This document shows, piece by piece, positions 40,490 through 54,819 of a DNA stretch of 64,000 nucleotides. Within the stretch, counting starts at the first letter, position 1. Each line of letters opens with the position of its first letter. Both the position numbers and the translations under genes were made by a program. A model generated the notes under the pieces. That model was not told where the DNA came from. It did no database searches and saw only the letters and a list, made by a program, of their open reading frames with translations. Source of the DNA: Tragulus kanchil (taxonomy: Eukaryota > Chordata > Mammalia > Artiodactyla > Tragulidae); contig JAIOJX010000002.1 of assembly GCA_022376925.1 (NCBI GenBank), positions 42,803,501 to 42,867,500 on the forward strand, written 5' to 3'.

Positions 40490-42070
40490 GAGTTTCAATA
40501 AGCTTTTTTGGTAGAAATTGACAGGTTCATTTAAAGCTTCTATGAAAACGCAAAGGACCCAGAATAACAGAGATAAATCTGAAAAACTATAAAGTTAGTA
40601 AATTTTCATTACTTGATTTGAAAACTTATCAGAAAGCTACGACTATAAAGTCTGATGCTGACCAATACATAGACATATAGGGAATCTATAGATTCCCTAT
40701 AGACATACAGGGAATCCATGTTCAGCATGATGATTATAGCTGACAATACTGCATTGCATACTTGAAAGCTGCTAAAGAAATAAATCTTAATGTTCTCACT
40801 ACAGCAACAACAACAAAATAGTGATTATGTGAAATGAAGGATGTGTTAATCAAACTCACTTTGGTAAACATTTGCAACATACACATGTACCAAATTATCA
40901 CATTCTACACCCTAAACTGTAAGCAAAGATACAATGTATTTGTTATTTTAGCACAAAATTTTGTGGAATTGTAAAAAGTTTAAAGCAAGGTCAATATGCA
41001 AAAATCAATAGTATTTCTGTATTCTAGCATCCAAAATGTGGAATTTAAAATTTACAAAACCCACTTACAATACTATCAAAAAATACAAAATACTTTTAAG
41101 TTTGACAAAAGATGTTTAAGATCCCTATGCTGAAAAACACAAAGCACAGAGAGAAATATCTTGTTAATGGATCAGAAGATGCAATTTCTTTTTTTTTTTT
41201 TAAAGATTTATTTATTTATCTATTTATTTTGGGGGGTGGGGTGAGGCAGGGGTGGGGTCGGGTTGGGGAGGGAGGGGAATGGGCGGGCCACTTCTGTTGG
41301 TCTTTCATTTATCTATTTTCATCCATCTTTGTTCTTTGGCCCGTGTGGGCTTCCCATCATGGTGGCCTCTGTTGTCGCAGAGCACCAGCTCTGGGCGCAT
41401 GCGCTCCAGCACTTTGGCAAGGTAATTGGATACATGGGTCCAGCTGCTCCGCAGCGCACATGGGATCTTTCCAGGCCAGGGCTCGAACCAGTGCCCCTTG
41501 TACTGCAAGGCAGTGTCCTTACCCACTGGACCACCAGGGAAGCCCAGAAGATTCAATATTAAGATGATAATTCTTTTCAAATAAATGTTGAAACAATCAG
41601 AGTTTCAATAAGCTTTTTTGGTAGAAATTGACAGGTTCATTTAAAGCTTCTATGAAAACGCAAAGGACCCAGAATAACAGAGATAAATCTGAAAAACTAT
41701 AAAGTTAGTAAATTTTCATTACTTGATTTGAAAACTTATCAGAAAGCTACGACTATAAAGTCTGATGCTGACCAATACATAGACATATAGGGAATCTATA
41801 GATTCCCTATAGACATACAGGGAATCCATGTTCAGCATGATGATTATAGCTGACAATACTGCATTGCATACTTGAAAGCTGCTAAAGAAATAAATCTTAA
41901 TGTTCTCACTACAGCAACAACAACAAAATAGTGATTATGTGAAATGAAGGATGTGTTAATCAAACTCACTTTGGTAAACATTTGCAACATACACATGTAC
42001 CAAATTATCACATTCTACACCCTAAACTAACACAATGTTATATATCAATTATATCTCAATAAAGCTAGAA
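40490..42070 (+). mobile_element. Old L1 ORF2/3' UTR fragments
   Basis: L1-like sequence (AAAACGCAAAGGACCCAGAA; 3' end ATATATCAATTATATCTCAA near 42040). D12 duplicates it, so 40490-40918 and 41600-42028 are the same DNA. Contains a perfect 20-bp palindrome at about 40679-40698. Confidence 0.65.
41190..41546 (-). mobile_element. CHR-type SINE, minus strand (right copy of D12)
   Basis: Same insertion as 40083-40437, with a normal mixed G-rich segment (GGGTCGGGTTGGGGAGGGAG). Probably the more faithful version. Confidence 0.9.
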
Positions 42071-44173
42071 AAATAGACATTATCAATCAGTAGAACATAA
42101 TAGAGTTAAGAAATAAATCCACATATGTATGATATACTGATGTCAACAAACTCTCATGATTCAGTGATAAAAAGTAAACAACCCAGATATTAAAACATGC
42201 AAAATATTTGAACAGACAATTCACCAGAAAGAAAAAAAGAAAAAGACAGTAAGTAAACTCATGATAAAATGCTCAATCTCACTAATAATTAGGAAAATGC
42301 AAATATAAAATACAACTACTCACACACTAAAATGGCTAAAAGTGAAGACTCACTATACCAAATGTTGACAAGTATGTGAAGTAACTGGTACTCTTACACA
42401 CTACTGGTGGGAATGTAAGATGGTACAACCACTTTGAAAAACATTTTAGCAGTTTCTAAACCAATTTAACATGATTTGTCAACCAGAATTCATCAGTTCA
42501 TCCTGGTTATAGTGTGTATGTCTACACAAAGACTTGAATACAATTATCCACATAGCATTATTCATAGTATTTATCATAATAAATATACTGTCCAATATGC
42601 ATACAGCAAAATACTGTTTGAAATTTAAAAGAATATAACTACTAATATCTACAACATGGAAAAATGTCAAAACATTATGCTGAGCAAAAAAATTTAACAC
42701 CAAAGAGTGTATTGTGCGATTTCATTTATATTAAAATTTTAGAGCAGCCAAAACAAATGTATAGCTAAAGAAAGCAGATGAGCAGATGGATGCCTGGAGC
42801 AGGAGGGAGCACTGTGATTAGTGGAAGTGGAAATAGTGAATGACTGAAAAGGAAAAACAGAGCACTTGTGGGGAAGATGAAAACGTTCTGTAGTTTCATA
42901 TGGGGCTATATATATGAGGTATATATTGATATTTGTCAAAACTCGAACTAATGGGTTCATTTTACTGTATGTAAATTATGGCTTAACAAAATTGGTTTAA
43001 AAAATACAGAGAGTTAGTAAAAAGTGTCCTTCATTATGAATCATTTGATATCTCTGCCTTAGGTTCAGGTAGCTTTTGCTTTACACTTGTCAATAAAGTA
43101 AGAACATACAAGAATTTTTTGTTATATATCAATTATATCTCAATAAAGCTAGAGAAATAGACATTATCAATCAGTAGAACATAATAGAGTTAAGAAATAA
43201 ATCCACATATGTATGATATACTGATGTCAACAAACTCTCATGATTCAGTGATAAAAAGTAAACAACCCAGATATTAAAACATGCAAAATATTTGAACAGA
43301 CAATTCACCAGAAAGAAAAAAAGAAAAAGACAGTAAGTAAACTCATGATAAAATGCTCAATCTCACTAATAATTAGGAAAATGCAAATATAAAATACAAC
43401 TACTCACACACTAAAATGGCTAAAAGTGAAGACTCACTATACCAAATGTTGACAAGTATGTGAAGTAACTGGTACTCTTACACACTACTGGTGGGAATGT
43501 AAGATGGTACAACCACTTTGAAAAACATTTTAGCAGTTTCTAAACCAATTTAACATGATTTGTCAACCAGAATTCATCAGTTCATCCTGGTTATAGTGTG
43601 TATGTCTACACAAAGACTTGAATACAATTATCCACATAGCATTATTCATAGTATTTATCATAATAAATATACTGTCCAATATGCATACAGCAAAATACTG
43701 TTTGAAATTTAAAAGAATATAACTACTAATATCTACAACATGGAAAAATGTCAAAACATTATGCTGAGCAAAAAAATTTAACACCAAAGAGTGTATTGTG
43801 CGATTTCATTTATATTAAAATTTTAGAGCAGCCAAAACAAATGTATAGCTAAAGAAAGCAGATGAGCAGATGGATGCCTGGAGCAGGAGGGAGCACTGTG
43901 ATTAGTGGAAGTGGAAATAGTGAATGACTGAAAAGGAAAAACAGAGCACTTGTGGGGAAGATGAAAACGTTCTGTAGTTTCATATGGGGCTATATATATG
44001 AGGTATATATTGATATTTGTCAAAACTCGAACTAATGGGTTCATTTTACTGTATGTAAATTATGGCTTAACAAAATTGGTTTAAAAAATACAGAGAGTTA
44101 GTAAAAAGTGTCCTTCATTATGAATCATTTGATATCTCTGCCTTAGGTTCAGGTAGCTTTTGCTTTACACTTG
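42037..44173. repeat. Tandem duplication D13 (period 1084 bp)
   Basis: Copies are 42037-43089 and 43121-44173, separated by 31 bp (43090-43120) that match neither edge well. One base differs near 42070/43154. The content is an old L1. Confidence 0.95.
42071..43010 (+). mobile_element. Old L1 (L1M) 3' part
   Basis: Ancient L1 with GGTGGGAATGTAAGATGGTA and an end resembling TTTACTGTATGTAAATTATG. Duplicated by D13 at 43155-44094. Confidence 0.65.
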
Positions 44174-44179
44174 AAGCAG

Positions 44180-45560
44180 CAGACAAAATTTCAAGCTTAG
44201 GAGTAAGTCTAATTAATTTATTTTTATTTATAAGAATTTGCAATATTAATATTCTATTTATTTATAAAGCTTTTAAAGGAAGGTCAAGGAGTCCAAAGAA
44301 AGTTTTATATTATAGAACAATATAGAATTTTCTTACTGCATTAAGTAGACAAATTTTAACTGCTGGAACAGAAAATACAAAACATTATTATGGCTTAAAA
44401 ATTTATATAAAGCAAGAATTAAGATATCAAGGTACTGACAGAGATACACAAATAGATTAATGGAAAAGAAAACTCCAGAAACAGGCCCTATTTATTTAAA
44501 GATTTATACAATAAAGGTGACATAAACTGTATGGAAAGAATGGATTATTCAATGAATTTTACTTTAGAGGTTATCATCTATATGAAAAAAGTTGATTTAT
44601 ATCTGTATCATACAAAAATTAATTTCAGATAAGCCATACACCTAAATATGAAAGCAAAACTTTTTGGAAAAATATGTAGTAAAAATAACCTTTGATTTTA
44701 GGGAAGGAAAGACTTCATAAAAACAATAACACAAAAAGTGAAATAATAAAAAAATTGATAATAACACTACATTAAGATTTTAAAACTTGAAAAAAAAAAA
44801 AAACAATTCTCTTAGACCAAGAAAAATGGACAGGGCTTCCCCTGGTGGTCCAGTGGGTAAGGACACCGCCTTGCAGTGCAAGGGCCGCCGGTTCGAGCCC
44901 TGGCCTGGGAAGATCCCACGTGCCGCGGAGCAGCTGGACTGATGTGTCCAATCACCGAGCTGGAGCTCTGGAGCACATGCGCCCAGAGCCGGTGCTCTGC
45001 AACGACAGACGCCACCGCAATGGGAGGCCCACAGGAACCAAAGAATGAAGACGAATGAAAATAGAGAAATGAAAGACCAATAGAAGTGGCCTGCCCACTC
45101 CCCTCCCTCCCCAACCCGACCCCTGCCCAAAGTAAATAAATAAATAAATCTTAAAAAAAAAAAAGAAAAGAAAGAAAAATGGACAAACAATATGAAGTGA
45201 TAATTCACAAAAGAGAAAATACAAATGGCCAAATTAAACGTAAGATGCTCTACTTTAAAGTAATGAAGAATTCAAAATTAAAACTAACAAAGAGATACAA
45301 TTTTCACACATTAAACACACAAAAAAAGAATGAAAGTTTGACAGTAACAAGGTAAAGATGTAGAAAAATCAGAGTACTTGATGCATTGCTTGTATAAATC
45401 ATTCTGGAAAGCAATCTCACAATATATAGCAATTCTACTCCAGGTTGATATTACAGAAAACCTCTCAAATATGTATAAAGATAACATATAGATGGGTGTT
45501 TATTATATAATAGCGTTTACTGTATCTTTTTCTATTATAAAATAGAAACAAGTGTCATGC
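44180..45560 (+). mobile_element. Old L1 fragments around a CHR SINE
   Basis: Diverged L1 ORF2-like sequence from ~44340, interrupted by the SINE at 44833-45165 and resuming to ~45560. Edges uncertain. Confidence 0.5.
44833..45165 (+). mobile_element. CHR-type SINE, well preserved
   Basis: Head GGGCTTCCCCTGGTGGTCCA, perfect B box GGTTCGAGCC, CpG-rich body, G/C-rich segment and an AAATAAATAAATAAATC tail. Flanked by AGAAAAATGGACA on both sides. Confidence 0.95.
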
Positions 45561-45601
45561 CCTTGACAAGAAAAAAAAAAGTAACAAGAAATGGTAGCTT
45601 A

Positions 45602-45604
<3 letters not shown>

Positions 45605-45643
<39 letters not shown>
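45605..45643. repeat. (GT)n microsatellite
   Basis: About 19 uninterrupted GT units. Confidence 0.95.
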
Positions 45644-45645
<2 letters not shown>

Positions 45646-45687
45646 ATAAACATATATTTTCCTGTATTAGCACATATTGAATGGTAT

Positions 45688-45880
45688 TTTGTGATGGCTC
45701 AGTGGGTAAAGATTCACCTACAATGCAGGAGACTCAGGTTTGATCCCTAGCTCATGAAGATTCCTAGGAGGAGGAAAAGAAAACCCACTCCAGTATTCTT
45801 GCCTGGGAAGTCCTATGGACAGAGGAGCCAAAGGGTGGCAAAGAATTGGACATGATTGACCGACTAAGCAATAAGCACAA
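45688..45880 (+). mobile_element. Bov-tA SINE
   Basis: Head TGGCTCAGTGGGTAAAGATT, B box GGTTTGATCC, body CCACTCCAGTATTCTTGCCT, tail GGACATGATTGACCGACTAA. Confidence 0.88.
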
Positions 45881-46452
45881 TATTCCATTTATAAATACAT
45901 TTATGTTGGTTTATGCATAGCATACTTCTGGAAATATCTAGAAAAGAAGGTAGTATAATGGTTACTTCTGATCAGAGGAAAAAGGTGACTGGGGGATACA
46001 GATTAGAAGGAAACTTCACTAAATGCCATTTCTGTGGCATGAATTTTTCCATGCGTGATCATTCAGTCAAAAAATTAAACCAGAAAGTTTCAAATACAAA
46101 CATAAGTGCAAAAAGTAGCAAATTAAGTGTAGGTAAAATATTATTTATATAAAATTGTAGAATATAGCAAAAGTACTAATACTATACTCATGGAAACAAT
46201 AACAAATTGAGGGTATTATCCTGGGGAAGTAAAGAAAGGAAATGGGAAGCTTAAGGAATATACAGGTGTTTTTAACTATACATGTAAGGTTTTTTCTTCT
46301 AAAACAAACAAAACAAAATATTGAGATTTGAAAATGGTACACAATGAATATAATGAGTATCTTATTCTCTTTAGTATATGCCTGAAATAAATCATAACTT
46401 TTCAAAGTATATGACACACTTAGTATAGTACCTGGCACACAACAGCCATCTA

Positions 46453-46608
<156 letters not shown>

Positions 46609-47585
46609 TTAAAGCTCCATTCTTCAATAAATGGTATAATACCAACTAAAATATCTTAAATATCTAGGATATTGTAGGCACTGTTTGAAGGTTTTCTGAT
46701 AGTTCATTTACTCAACACAATGAAATGTAAGCCACCATGTTAGGAGACGGGTTTCTAACATGAAAAATGTTCATAGATAAGAGTTCATAGCCTATTTTTA
46801 AAAACAAGCTCATAAATAATGACTATAATAAAAATTAAGTTATACGACAGGTTTAGAGAAGATACCAGGAGGAGAGCAGAGTAGGTTTTAGGCATATCAA
46901 CTAAGGCTTAACAACTAAAGCTAAAATGTATAATAATAACTTCACTGTACACCTGAAACTAATGCAACGTTGTAAAACAAATATACCCCAATTAAAAAAA
47001 CAAAAAAGGAAAAAATTCAGAATCTTGAAGAAAAAATGTTGGTTTATGCATAGCATACTTCTGGAAATATCTAGAAAAGAAGGTAGTATAATGGTTACTT
47101 CTGATCAGAGGAAAAAGGTGACTGGGGGATACAGATTAGAAGGAAACTTCACTAAATGCCATTTCTGTGGCATGAATTTTTCCATGCGTGATCATTCAGT
47201 CAAAAAATTAAACCAGAAAGTTTCAAATACAAACATAAGTGCAAAAAGTAGCAAATTAAGTGTAGGTAAAATATTATTTATATAAAATTGTAGAATATAG
47301 CAAAAGTACTAATACTATACTCATGGAAACAATAACAAATTGAGGGTATTATCCTGGGGAAGTAAAGAAAGGAAATGGGAAGCTTAAGGAATATACAGGT
47401 GTTTTTAACTATACATGTAAGGTTTTTTCTTCTAAAACAAACAAAACAAAATATTGAGATTTGAAAATGGTACACAATGAATATAATGAGTATCTTATTC
47501 TCTTTAGTATATGCCTGAAATAAATCATAACTTTTCAAAGTATATGACACACTTAGTATAGTACCTGGCACACAACAGCCATCTA

Positions 47586-47741
<156 letters not shown>

Positions 47742-48060
47742 TTAAAGCTCCATTCTTCAATAAATGGTATAATACCAACTAAAATATCTTAAATATCTAG
47801 GATATTGTAGGCACTGTTTGAAGGTTTTCTGATAGTTCATTTACTCAACACAATGAAATGTAAGCCACCATGTTAGGAGACGGGTTTCTAACATGAAAAA
47901 TGTTCATAGATAAGAGTTCATAGCCTATTTTTAAAAACAAGCTCATAAATAATGACTATAATAAAAATTAAGTTATACGACAGGTTTAGAGAAGATACCA
48001 GGAGGAGAGCAGAGTAGGTTTTAGGCATATCAACTAAGGCTTAACAACTAAAGCTAAAAT

Positions 48061-50216
48061 GTATAATAATAACTTCACTGTACACCTGAAACTAATGCAA
48101 CGTTGTAAAACAAATATACCCCAATTAAAAAAACAAAAAAGGAAAAAATTCAGAATCTTGAAGAAAAAGTAGATTTCTTTGGGGACACGAGTTGCCCAGA
48201 GAGTACAGAAGTATGCTGATATGCTAAAATTAATTTCTGATTTACCTAACTTTTCTGCTTAATAAACTCCTACTCCTGTCCAGAGCTTAAAAAGGACATA
48301 ATGAAATGAGAGATCAGGACTACCAGCACACTCCTAACTACTCCTAAAATAATCTTAAAGGGAAAGGATCAGTGAAAAATGAAATGTGTACAAATGAGGG
48401 AGGGTGAGATACCATAAACAGGCTAGTCACAGAAAGAAGTAGCTGACAATGGTTTTATTTCCTTTGCTTTAGGACATAATCTGAGACTTGGTCCTATGCA
48501 ACTGCTTCTTCAATGTAATGGAAGGATATCACATGAGCATTGCTAAACCATGATCCAGAGACCCCTTGATTTTATTTTGTCTGTCCTCACAACCATCATC
48601 AGAGGGAACAAGACCCAAATACAGAAAATCTTCTTCGTAGGAACCAAAGACAGAACTACTAGAGCACTGAGGAGCTGTGTCATTTCTATCTTTTCTGCTT
48701 CATCTTTGTACCCAGTAAAAGTGCTATGTCTTCCCTTTTCTAAATAGCCAGTTACTCAGCAGAACACATGGACTAAACAGAATTAAAGTAACTTCTATAC
48801 ACATTTACATAAAATGTAAGTATATATAGCTAGTAATGAAAAATAATTTAAAAATTAATATTCTAATTTAGGAGTTAGATACCAAGTATTTCAAGAATCT
48901 GTCCAAAAGTTTAGTTTTATGGACAAGAGAAAATATTTTAATTTTAGATTTCCTGAAAAATTAGACTTTACATTCCAACTCAAGCACAGCCTAAATCTGT
49001 GTTGGTTTGTACTAATTACTTTCAATTATGTATATTTTTAAATACTGATGCTCTAGCTCCATCATGACTGCTCTTTAGTGATCCAAATCACAGCACACAA
49101 TTTGCATTGAGAGAATCATTCTGAGAAGAAGTCAACTGTATAATAATAACTTCACTGTACACCTGAAACTAATGCAACGTTGTAAAACAAATATACCCCA
49201 ATTAAAAAAACAAAAAAGGAAAAAATTCAGAATCTTGAAGAAAAAGTAGATTTCTTTGGGGACACGAGTTGCCCAGAGAGTACAGAAGTATGCTGATATG
49301 CTAAAATTAATTTCTGATTTACCTAACTTTTCTGCTTAATAAACTCCTACTCCTGTCCAGAGCTTAAAAAGGACATAATGAAATGAGAGATCAGGACTAC
49401 CAGCACACTCCTAACTACTCCTAAAATAATCTTAAAGGGAAAGGATCAGTGAAAAATGAAATGTGTACAAATGAGGGAGGGTGAGATACCATAAACAGGC
49501 TAGTCACAGAAAGAAGTAGCTGACAATGGTTTTATTTCCTTTGCTTTAGGACATAATCTGAGACTTGGTCCTATGCAACTGCTTCTTCAATGTAATGGAA
49601 GGATATCACATGAGCATTGCTAAACCATGATCCAGAGACCCCTTGATTTTATTTTGTCTGTCCTCACAACCATCATCAGAGGGAACAAGACCCAAATACA
49701 GAAAATCTTCTTCGTAGGAACCAAAGACAGAACTACTAGAGCACTGAGGAGCTGTGTCATTTCTATCTTTTCTGCTTCATCTTTGTACCCAGTAAAAGTG
49801 CTATGTCTTCCCTTTTCTAAATAGCCAGTTACTCAGCAGAACACATGGACTAAACAGAATTAAAGTAACTTCTATACACATTTACATAAAATGTAAGTAT
49901 ATATAGCTAGTAATGAAAAATAATTTAAAAATTAATATTCTAATTTAGGAGTTAGATACCAAGTATTTCAAGAATCTGTCCAAAAGTTTAGTTTTATGGA
50001 CAAGAGAAAATATTTTAATTTTAGATTTCCTGAAAAATTAGACTTTACATTCCAACTCAAGCACAGCCTAAATCTGTGTTGGTTTGTACTAATTACTTTC
50101 AATTATGTATATTTTTAAATACTGATGCTCTAGCTCCATCATGACTGCTCTTTAGTGATCCAAATCACAGCACACAATTTGCATTGAGAGAATCATTCTG
50201 AGAAGAAGTCAACTGT
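48061..50216. repeat. Tandem duplication D15 (period 1077 bp)
   Basis: Copies are 48061-49139 and 49138-50216, sharing TGT at the joint. No differences seen. The content is non-repetitive intron 2 sequence. Confidence 0.95.
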
Positions 50217-50330
50217 TAACCATGAAAATGAGACATGAAAAAAAATCCATGAGTTTCTTTTCGGCAAAAACGATTCTTCCCATCTTTGCTGGTCTGGTAG
50301 ACTATGGAGTGGTAGACCATTAAGAATCCT
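48169..50330. other. C8orf88 intron 2, non-repetitive
   Basis: No recognisable transposon. A 65-codon frame at 48550-48747 (also 49627-49824) has no family resemblance I recognise and is probably chance. Mostly the D15 pair. Confidence 0.5.
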
Positions 50331-50337
50331 TTCCTTC

Positions 50338-51062
50338 AGGTAAGTCAAAACCACAATAAAGTACCACTTTACACAGGTCAGAATGGTCATCATCAAAAAG
50401 TCTACAAATAATTTCTGGAGAAAGCAATTCCATTCACTATTGTTGGGAATGTAAATAGATGCAGCCACTATGGAAAACAGTATGCAGGGTCCTTAAAAAA
50501 CCAGAATTACCTTATGATCCAGCAATCCACACCTGAGTGTATATTCAGAAAAGACAAAAACTTTAACTTGAAAAGATACACGCATCCACTGTTCATAGCA
50601 GCACTATTTACAATAACCAAGACAAGGAAACAACCCAAGTGCTAATTAATACATGATTGGCCTAAGAAGCTATGGTATATACACACAATGGAATGTTACT
50701 CAGTCATAAAAAAGCATGAAACAGTGTCTTTGCAGCATCATGAATGGACCTAGAGGAGAGTATAGCTAAGTGAAGTCACACAGAGAAAGAAAAAGGTTAT
50801 ATAATACCATATATATGTGTATCATATAATCTATACACAAAACAAAAATAGACTCACAGACATAGAAAACAAACAACCTTACAGTTACCAAAGGGAAAAG
50901 GGAGGAGCAGAGAGATAAATTAAGAGTATAGGATTAATAGATACAAACTATTATACATAAAACAGATAAGCAATAAAGATTTGCTATATAGCACAATTAA
51001 CTTTGTTCAATATCTTATAATAACTTGTAATGGAAAATAATCTGAAAAAATATATGTTTGTG

Positions 51063-51099
<37 letters not shown>

Positions 51100-51150
51100 G
51101 TATACCTAAAACCAACACAATATTATAAATCAACTATACTTCAATTAAAA
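50338..51150 (+). mobile_element. Artiodactyl L1 3' end
   Basis: Late ORF2 to 3' UTR (GGTCAGAATGGTCATCATCA ... CACAATGGAATGTTACTCAG ... CAACTATACTTCAATTAAAA). Duplicated by D16 at 51437-52255. Confidence 0.88.
51062..51096. repeat. (AT)n microsatellite in the L1 3' UTR
   Basis: About 15 AT units; the duplicate is at about 52162-52194 with a similar length. Confidence 0.9.
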
Positions 51151-52161
51151 AAGTATTACCTTCTCTTTGGTAATACTTCTAAATTCTTCAGAGATCATTG
51201 GTTCTCATTATTTTTAAATATCCACCATAAACAATTTATATATCTGCTCTTTAGTGATCCAAATCACAGCACACAATTTGCATTGAGAGAATCATTCTGA
51301 GAAGAAGTCAACTGTTAACCATGAAAATGAGACATGAAAAAAAATCCATGAGTTTCTTTTCGGCAAAAACGATTCTTCCCATCTTTGCTGGTCTGGTAGA
51401 CTATGGAGTGGTAGACCATTAAGAATCCTTTCCTTCAGGTAAGTCAAAACCACAATAAAGTACCACTTTACACAGGTCAGAATGGTCATCATCAAAAAGT
51501 CTACAAATAATTTCTGGAGAAAGCAATTCCATTCACTATTGTTGGGAATGTAAATAGATGCAGCCACTATGGAAAACAGTATGCAGGGTCCTTAAAAAAC
51601 CAGAATTACCTTATGATCCAGCAATCCACACCTGAGTGTATATTCAGAAAAGACAAAAACTTTAACTTGAAAAGATACACGCATCCACTGTTCATAGCAG
51701 CACTATTTACAATAACCAAGACAAGGAAACAACCCAAGTGCTAATTAATACATGATTGGCCTAAGAAGCTATGGTATATACACACAATGGAATGTTACTC
51801 AGTCATAAAAAAGCATGAAACAGTGTCTTTGCAGCATCATGAATGGACCTAGAGGAGAGTATAGCTAAGTGAAGTCACACAGAGAAAGAAAAATGTTATA
51901 TAATACCATATATATGTGTATCATATAATCTATACACAAAACAAAAATAGACTCACAGACATAGAAAACAAACAACCTTACAGTTACCAAAGGGAAAAGG
52001 GAGGAGCAGAGAGATAAATTAAGAGTATAGGATTAATAGATACAAACTATTATACATAAAACAGATAAGCAATAAAGATTTGCTATATAGCACAATTAAC
52101 TTTGTTCAATATCTTATAATAACTTGTAATGGAAAATAATCTGAAAAAATATATGTTTGTG

Positions 52162-52198
<37 letters not shown>

Positions 52199-52387
52199 GT
52201 ATACCTAAAACCAACACAATATTATAAATCAACTATACTTCAATTAAAAAAAAAAGTATTACCTTCTCTTTGGTAATACTTCTAAATTCTTCAGAGATCA
52301 TTGGTTCTCATTATTTTTAAATATCCACCATAAACAATTTATATATTTTATATATTTATTACTTGGTCTTTCAAATACTAATTAGTG

Positions 52388-52540
52388 GGACTTCCCTGGT
52401 GGTCCACTGGTTAAGACTCTGAGACTCTGTGTTTCTGTGTTTCCAATGCAGGGGGCCTGGGTTCGATTCCTGATCAGGGAACTAGATTTCACATGCCACA
52501 ACCAAGACCCAGTGCAGTCAAATAAATAAATAAATTTTAA
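52388..52540 (+). mobile_element. tRNA-derived SINE with target-site duplication
   Basis: Head GGGACTTCCCTGGTGGTCCA, B box GGTTCGATTCC, AAATAAATAAATAAA tail. Flanked by AATACTAATTAGT on both sides. It lies ~60 bp downstream of the exon 2 donor in transcription direction. Confidence 0.92.
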
Positions 52541-52593
52541 AAATACTAATTAGTCATTAGCCAACTAATTTTTAAAATATGTACCACAGATTA

Positions 52594-53280
<687 letters not shown>

Positions 53281-53289
53281 ACTTTTTTA

Positions 53290-53602
53290 AAAAAGATTTA
53301 TTTATTTATTTATGGGGTGGGGGTGGAGGGAGGGAAGTGGGAGGGCCACTTCTATTGGTCTTTCATTTGTCTATTTTTCTTCCATCTTTGTTCTTAGGTC
53401 CTTGTGGGCCTCATATCGCGGTGGCCTCTGTTGTCACAGAGCACTGGCTCTGGGCACATGTGCTCCAGAGCTCCGGCTCGGTAATTGGACACATTGGTCC
53501 AGCCGCTCCGAGGCATGTGGGATCTTCCCAGGCCAGGGATCGAACCGGCGCCCCTTGCAGTGCAAGGCGGTGTCCTTACCCACTGGACCACCAGGGAAGC
53601 CC
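53290..53602 (-). mobile_element. CHR-type SINE, minus strand
   Basis: CpG-rich body with reversed B box (GATCGAACCGGCGCCCCTTG) ending CACCAGGGAAGCCC. Flanked by AGTAGGTACTTTTT on both sides (about 53275 and 53604). Confidence 0.95.
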
Positions 53603-54284
53603 TAGTAGGTACTTTTTAAATTCAACATATCCAAAGTCAAATTCATTACTTTGACTCCAAAGATATCCCTCCTTCTATCTTCCTTCAATTTATCTAATTA
53701 GTCTCTAATTCCCAACCATAATCAGTCTCTAATTCCTATACCTTCTACTGTCAAAATCTCTCTCAGATCTACTTTCTTTACTCCTACCACTACTTCTTTA
53801 GTCCCACAGCAGTTCTTAATTTATCTCCCTGAACATTCAGTCTGATTTAAATACTGCCTTTCCCTATGCACCTGGGACAAAATGAATATGACCACATCAT
53901 GGCACTTAAGAGAATACTGTACTATATTGACTGATTTCTCTTCCATAGTAGCCAAAATGAGGAACAGATTGTTGTTAAAAAGAGGAACAATATTTTCATT
54001 CCTCCTGTGTCCCTTGCAACTAACTCAGTACTTGGACTGGATCCTAAGGAAGTGCAAAACAAGCATTTGCTGAACAAATGTGTGAATACAGCCTCTTTTC
54101 TCTCCAGATTATGATCCCTTTACACATACACTGGATTCAAAAACTTTAGTTCCCCATCATCTTATGAATTATTAATAATAGAAACAGAAACCAGCATTCA
54201 CATATCACACACAGGAAACCATTTACCTATGTTACATTGTTTAACATTCAGAACGATTTTATAAATTAGGCACTATTAATAGTT

Positions 54285-54460
54285 AGAGCTCAGGTCTTGG
54301 GTCAATTTACATGGGTTCATATTGTAGCTCTACCACCTAGCTATATAATTATGGAAAACAATAATTCCTACTTCCTAGGTTTGATGACTAAACAAGAAAA
54401 TCTGTATAAAGCACTAGCACAATGCCTGGTACATAGTAAGAGTTCAATAAATGTTAGTTT
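54285..54460 (+). mobile_element. MIR SINE
   Basis: Resembles MIR from GGGTTCATATTGTAGCTCTA to CAATGCCTGGTACATAGTAA and AGTTCAATAAATGTTAG. Ancient and diverged. Confidence 0.8.
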
Positions 54461-54469
54461 TATCATTTT

Positions 54470-54580
54470 TTAATCCTCACTTTACAGATGAGGCTTAGAG
54501 AAATTAGGTAATTTATCCAAAGTCATCAGTCTAGAAAGTGACAGATGCTCATCCCCATGTTTCTGGGGTGAACACTCTAC
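54470..54580 (+). mobile_element. MIR-family fragment
   Basis: TTTACAGATGAGGCTTAGAG and the following ~80 bp match MIR-type sequence. Duplicated at ~55548-55655 by D17. Confidence 0.75.
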
Positions 54581-54745
54581 AATCAAGCTAGCCCCTCCCT
54601 CTCTTTCTACCCCTAATACAGTCAGAACTGTCCAGGTTTCATTAAGTATCCTTCTTATATGCTCACAAAGCATCCCCATATCCTCTTCCAGTGCAGTATT
54701 TATTGTATTAGCTGACTATAAAATTATAGCTCCATCATTCTTTCT

Positions 54746-54819
54746 AAGGGCTAGCACAGTGTCTAATACACAGTATCTCTTTAAGGGCTACCACAGTGTC
54801 TAATACATAGTACATGTTC
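54746..54819. repeat. 37-bp imperfect tandem repeat
   Basis: AAGGGCTAGCACAGTGTCTA recurs 37 bp later as AAGGGCTACCACAGTGTCTA. It is present in both copies of D17, so it is older than, or independent of, the ~1.1-kb duplication. Confidence 0.8.

Larger units (their letters stand above)
39755..42028. repeat. Tandem duplication D12 (period ~1108 bp, gapped left edge)
   Basis: Copies are about 39755-40918 and 40916-42028. The first ~70 bases of the right copy are a compressed version of ~120 bases in the left copy. The left copy has a long G run where the right copy has a mixed G-rich sequence (40149-40177 versus 41252-41286). The content is a CHR SINE and old L1. Confidence 0.93.
50145..52346. 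repeat. Tandem duplication D16 (period ~1100 bp)
   Basis: Copies are 50145-51243 and 51244-52346. They differ in an A run (near 51149/52251) and in one base near 50795/51894. The first ~70 bp also occur at ~49068 through D15, so that piece is present three times. The content is an L1 3' end and an AT microsatellite. Confidence 0.95.

Noticed and set aside
45605..45643. The GT run and the AT runs as origins or regulatory elements
   Set aside because: Ordinary dinucleotide microsatellites with nothing around them to suggest a function.
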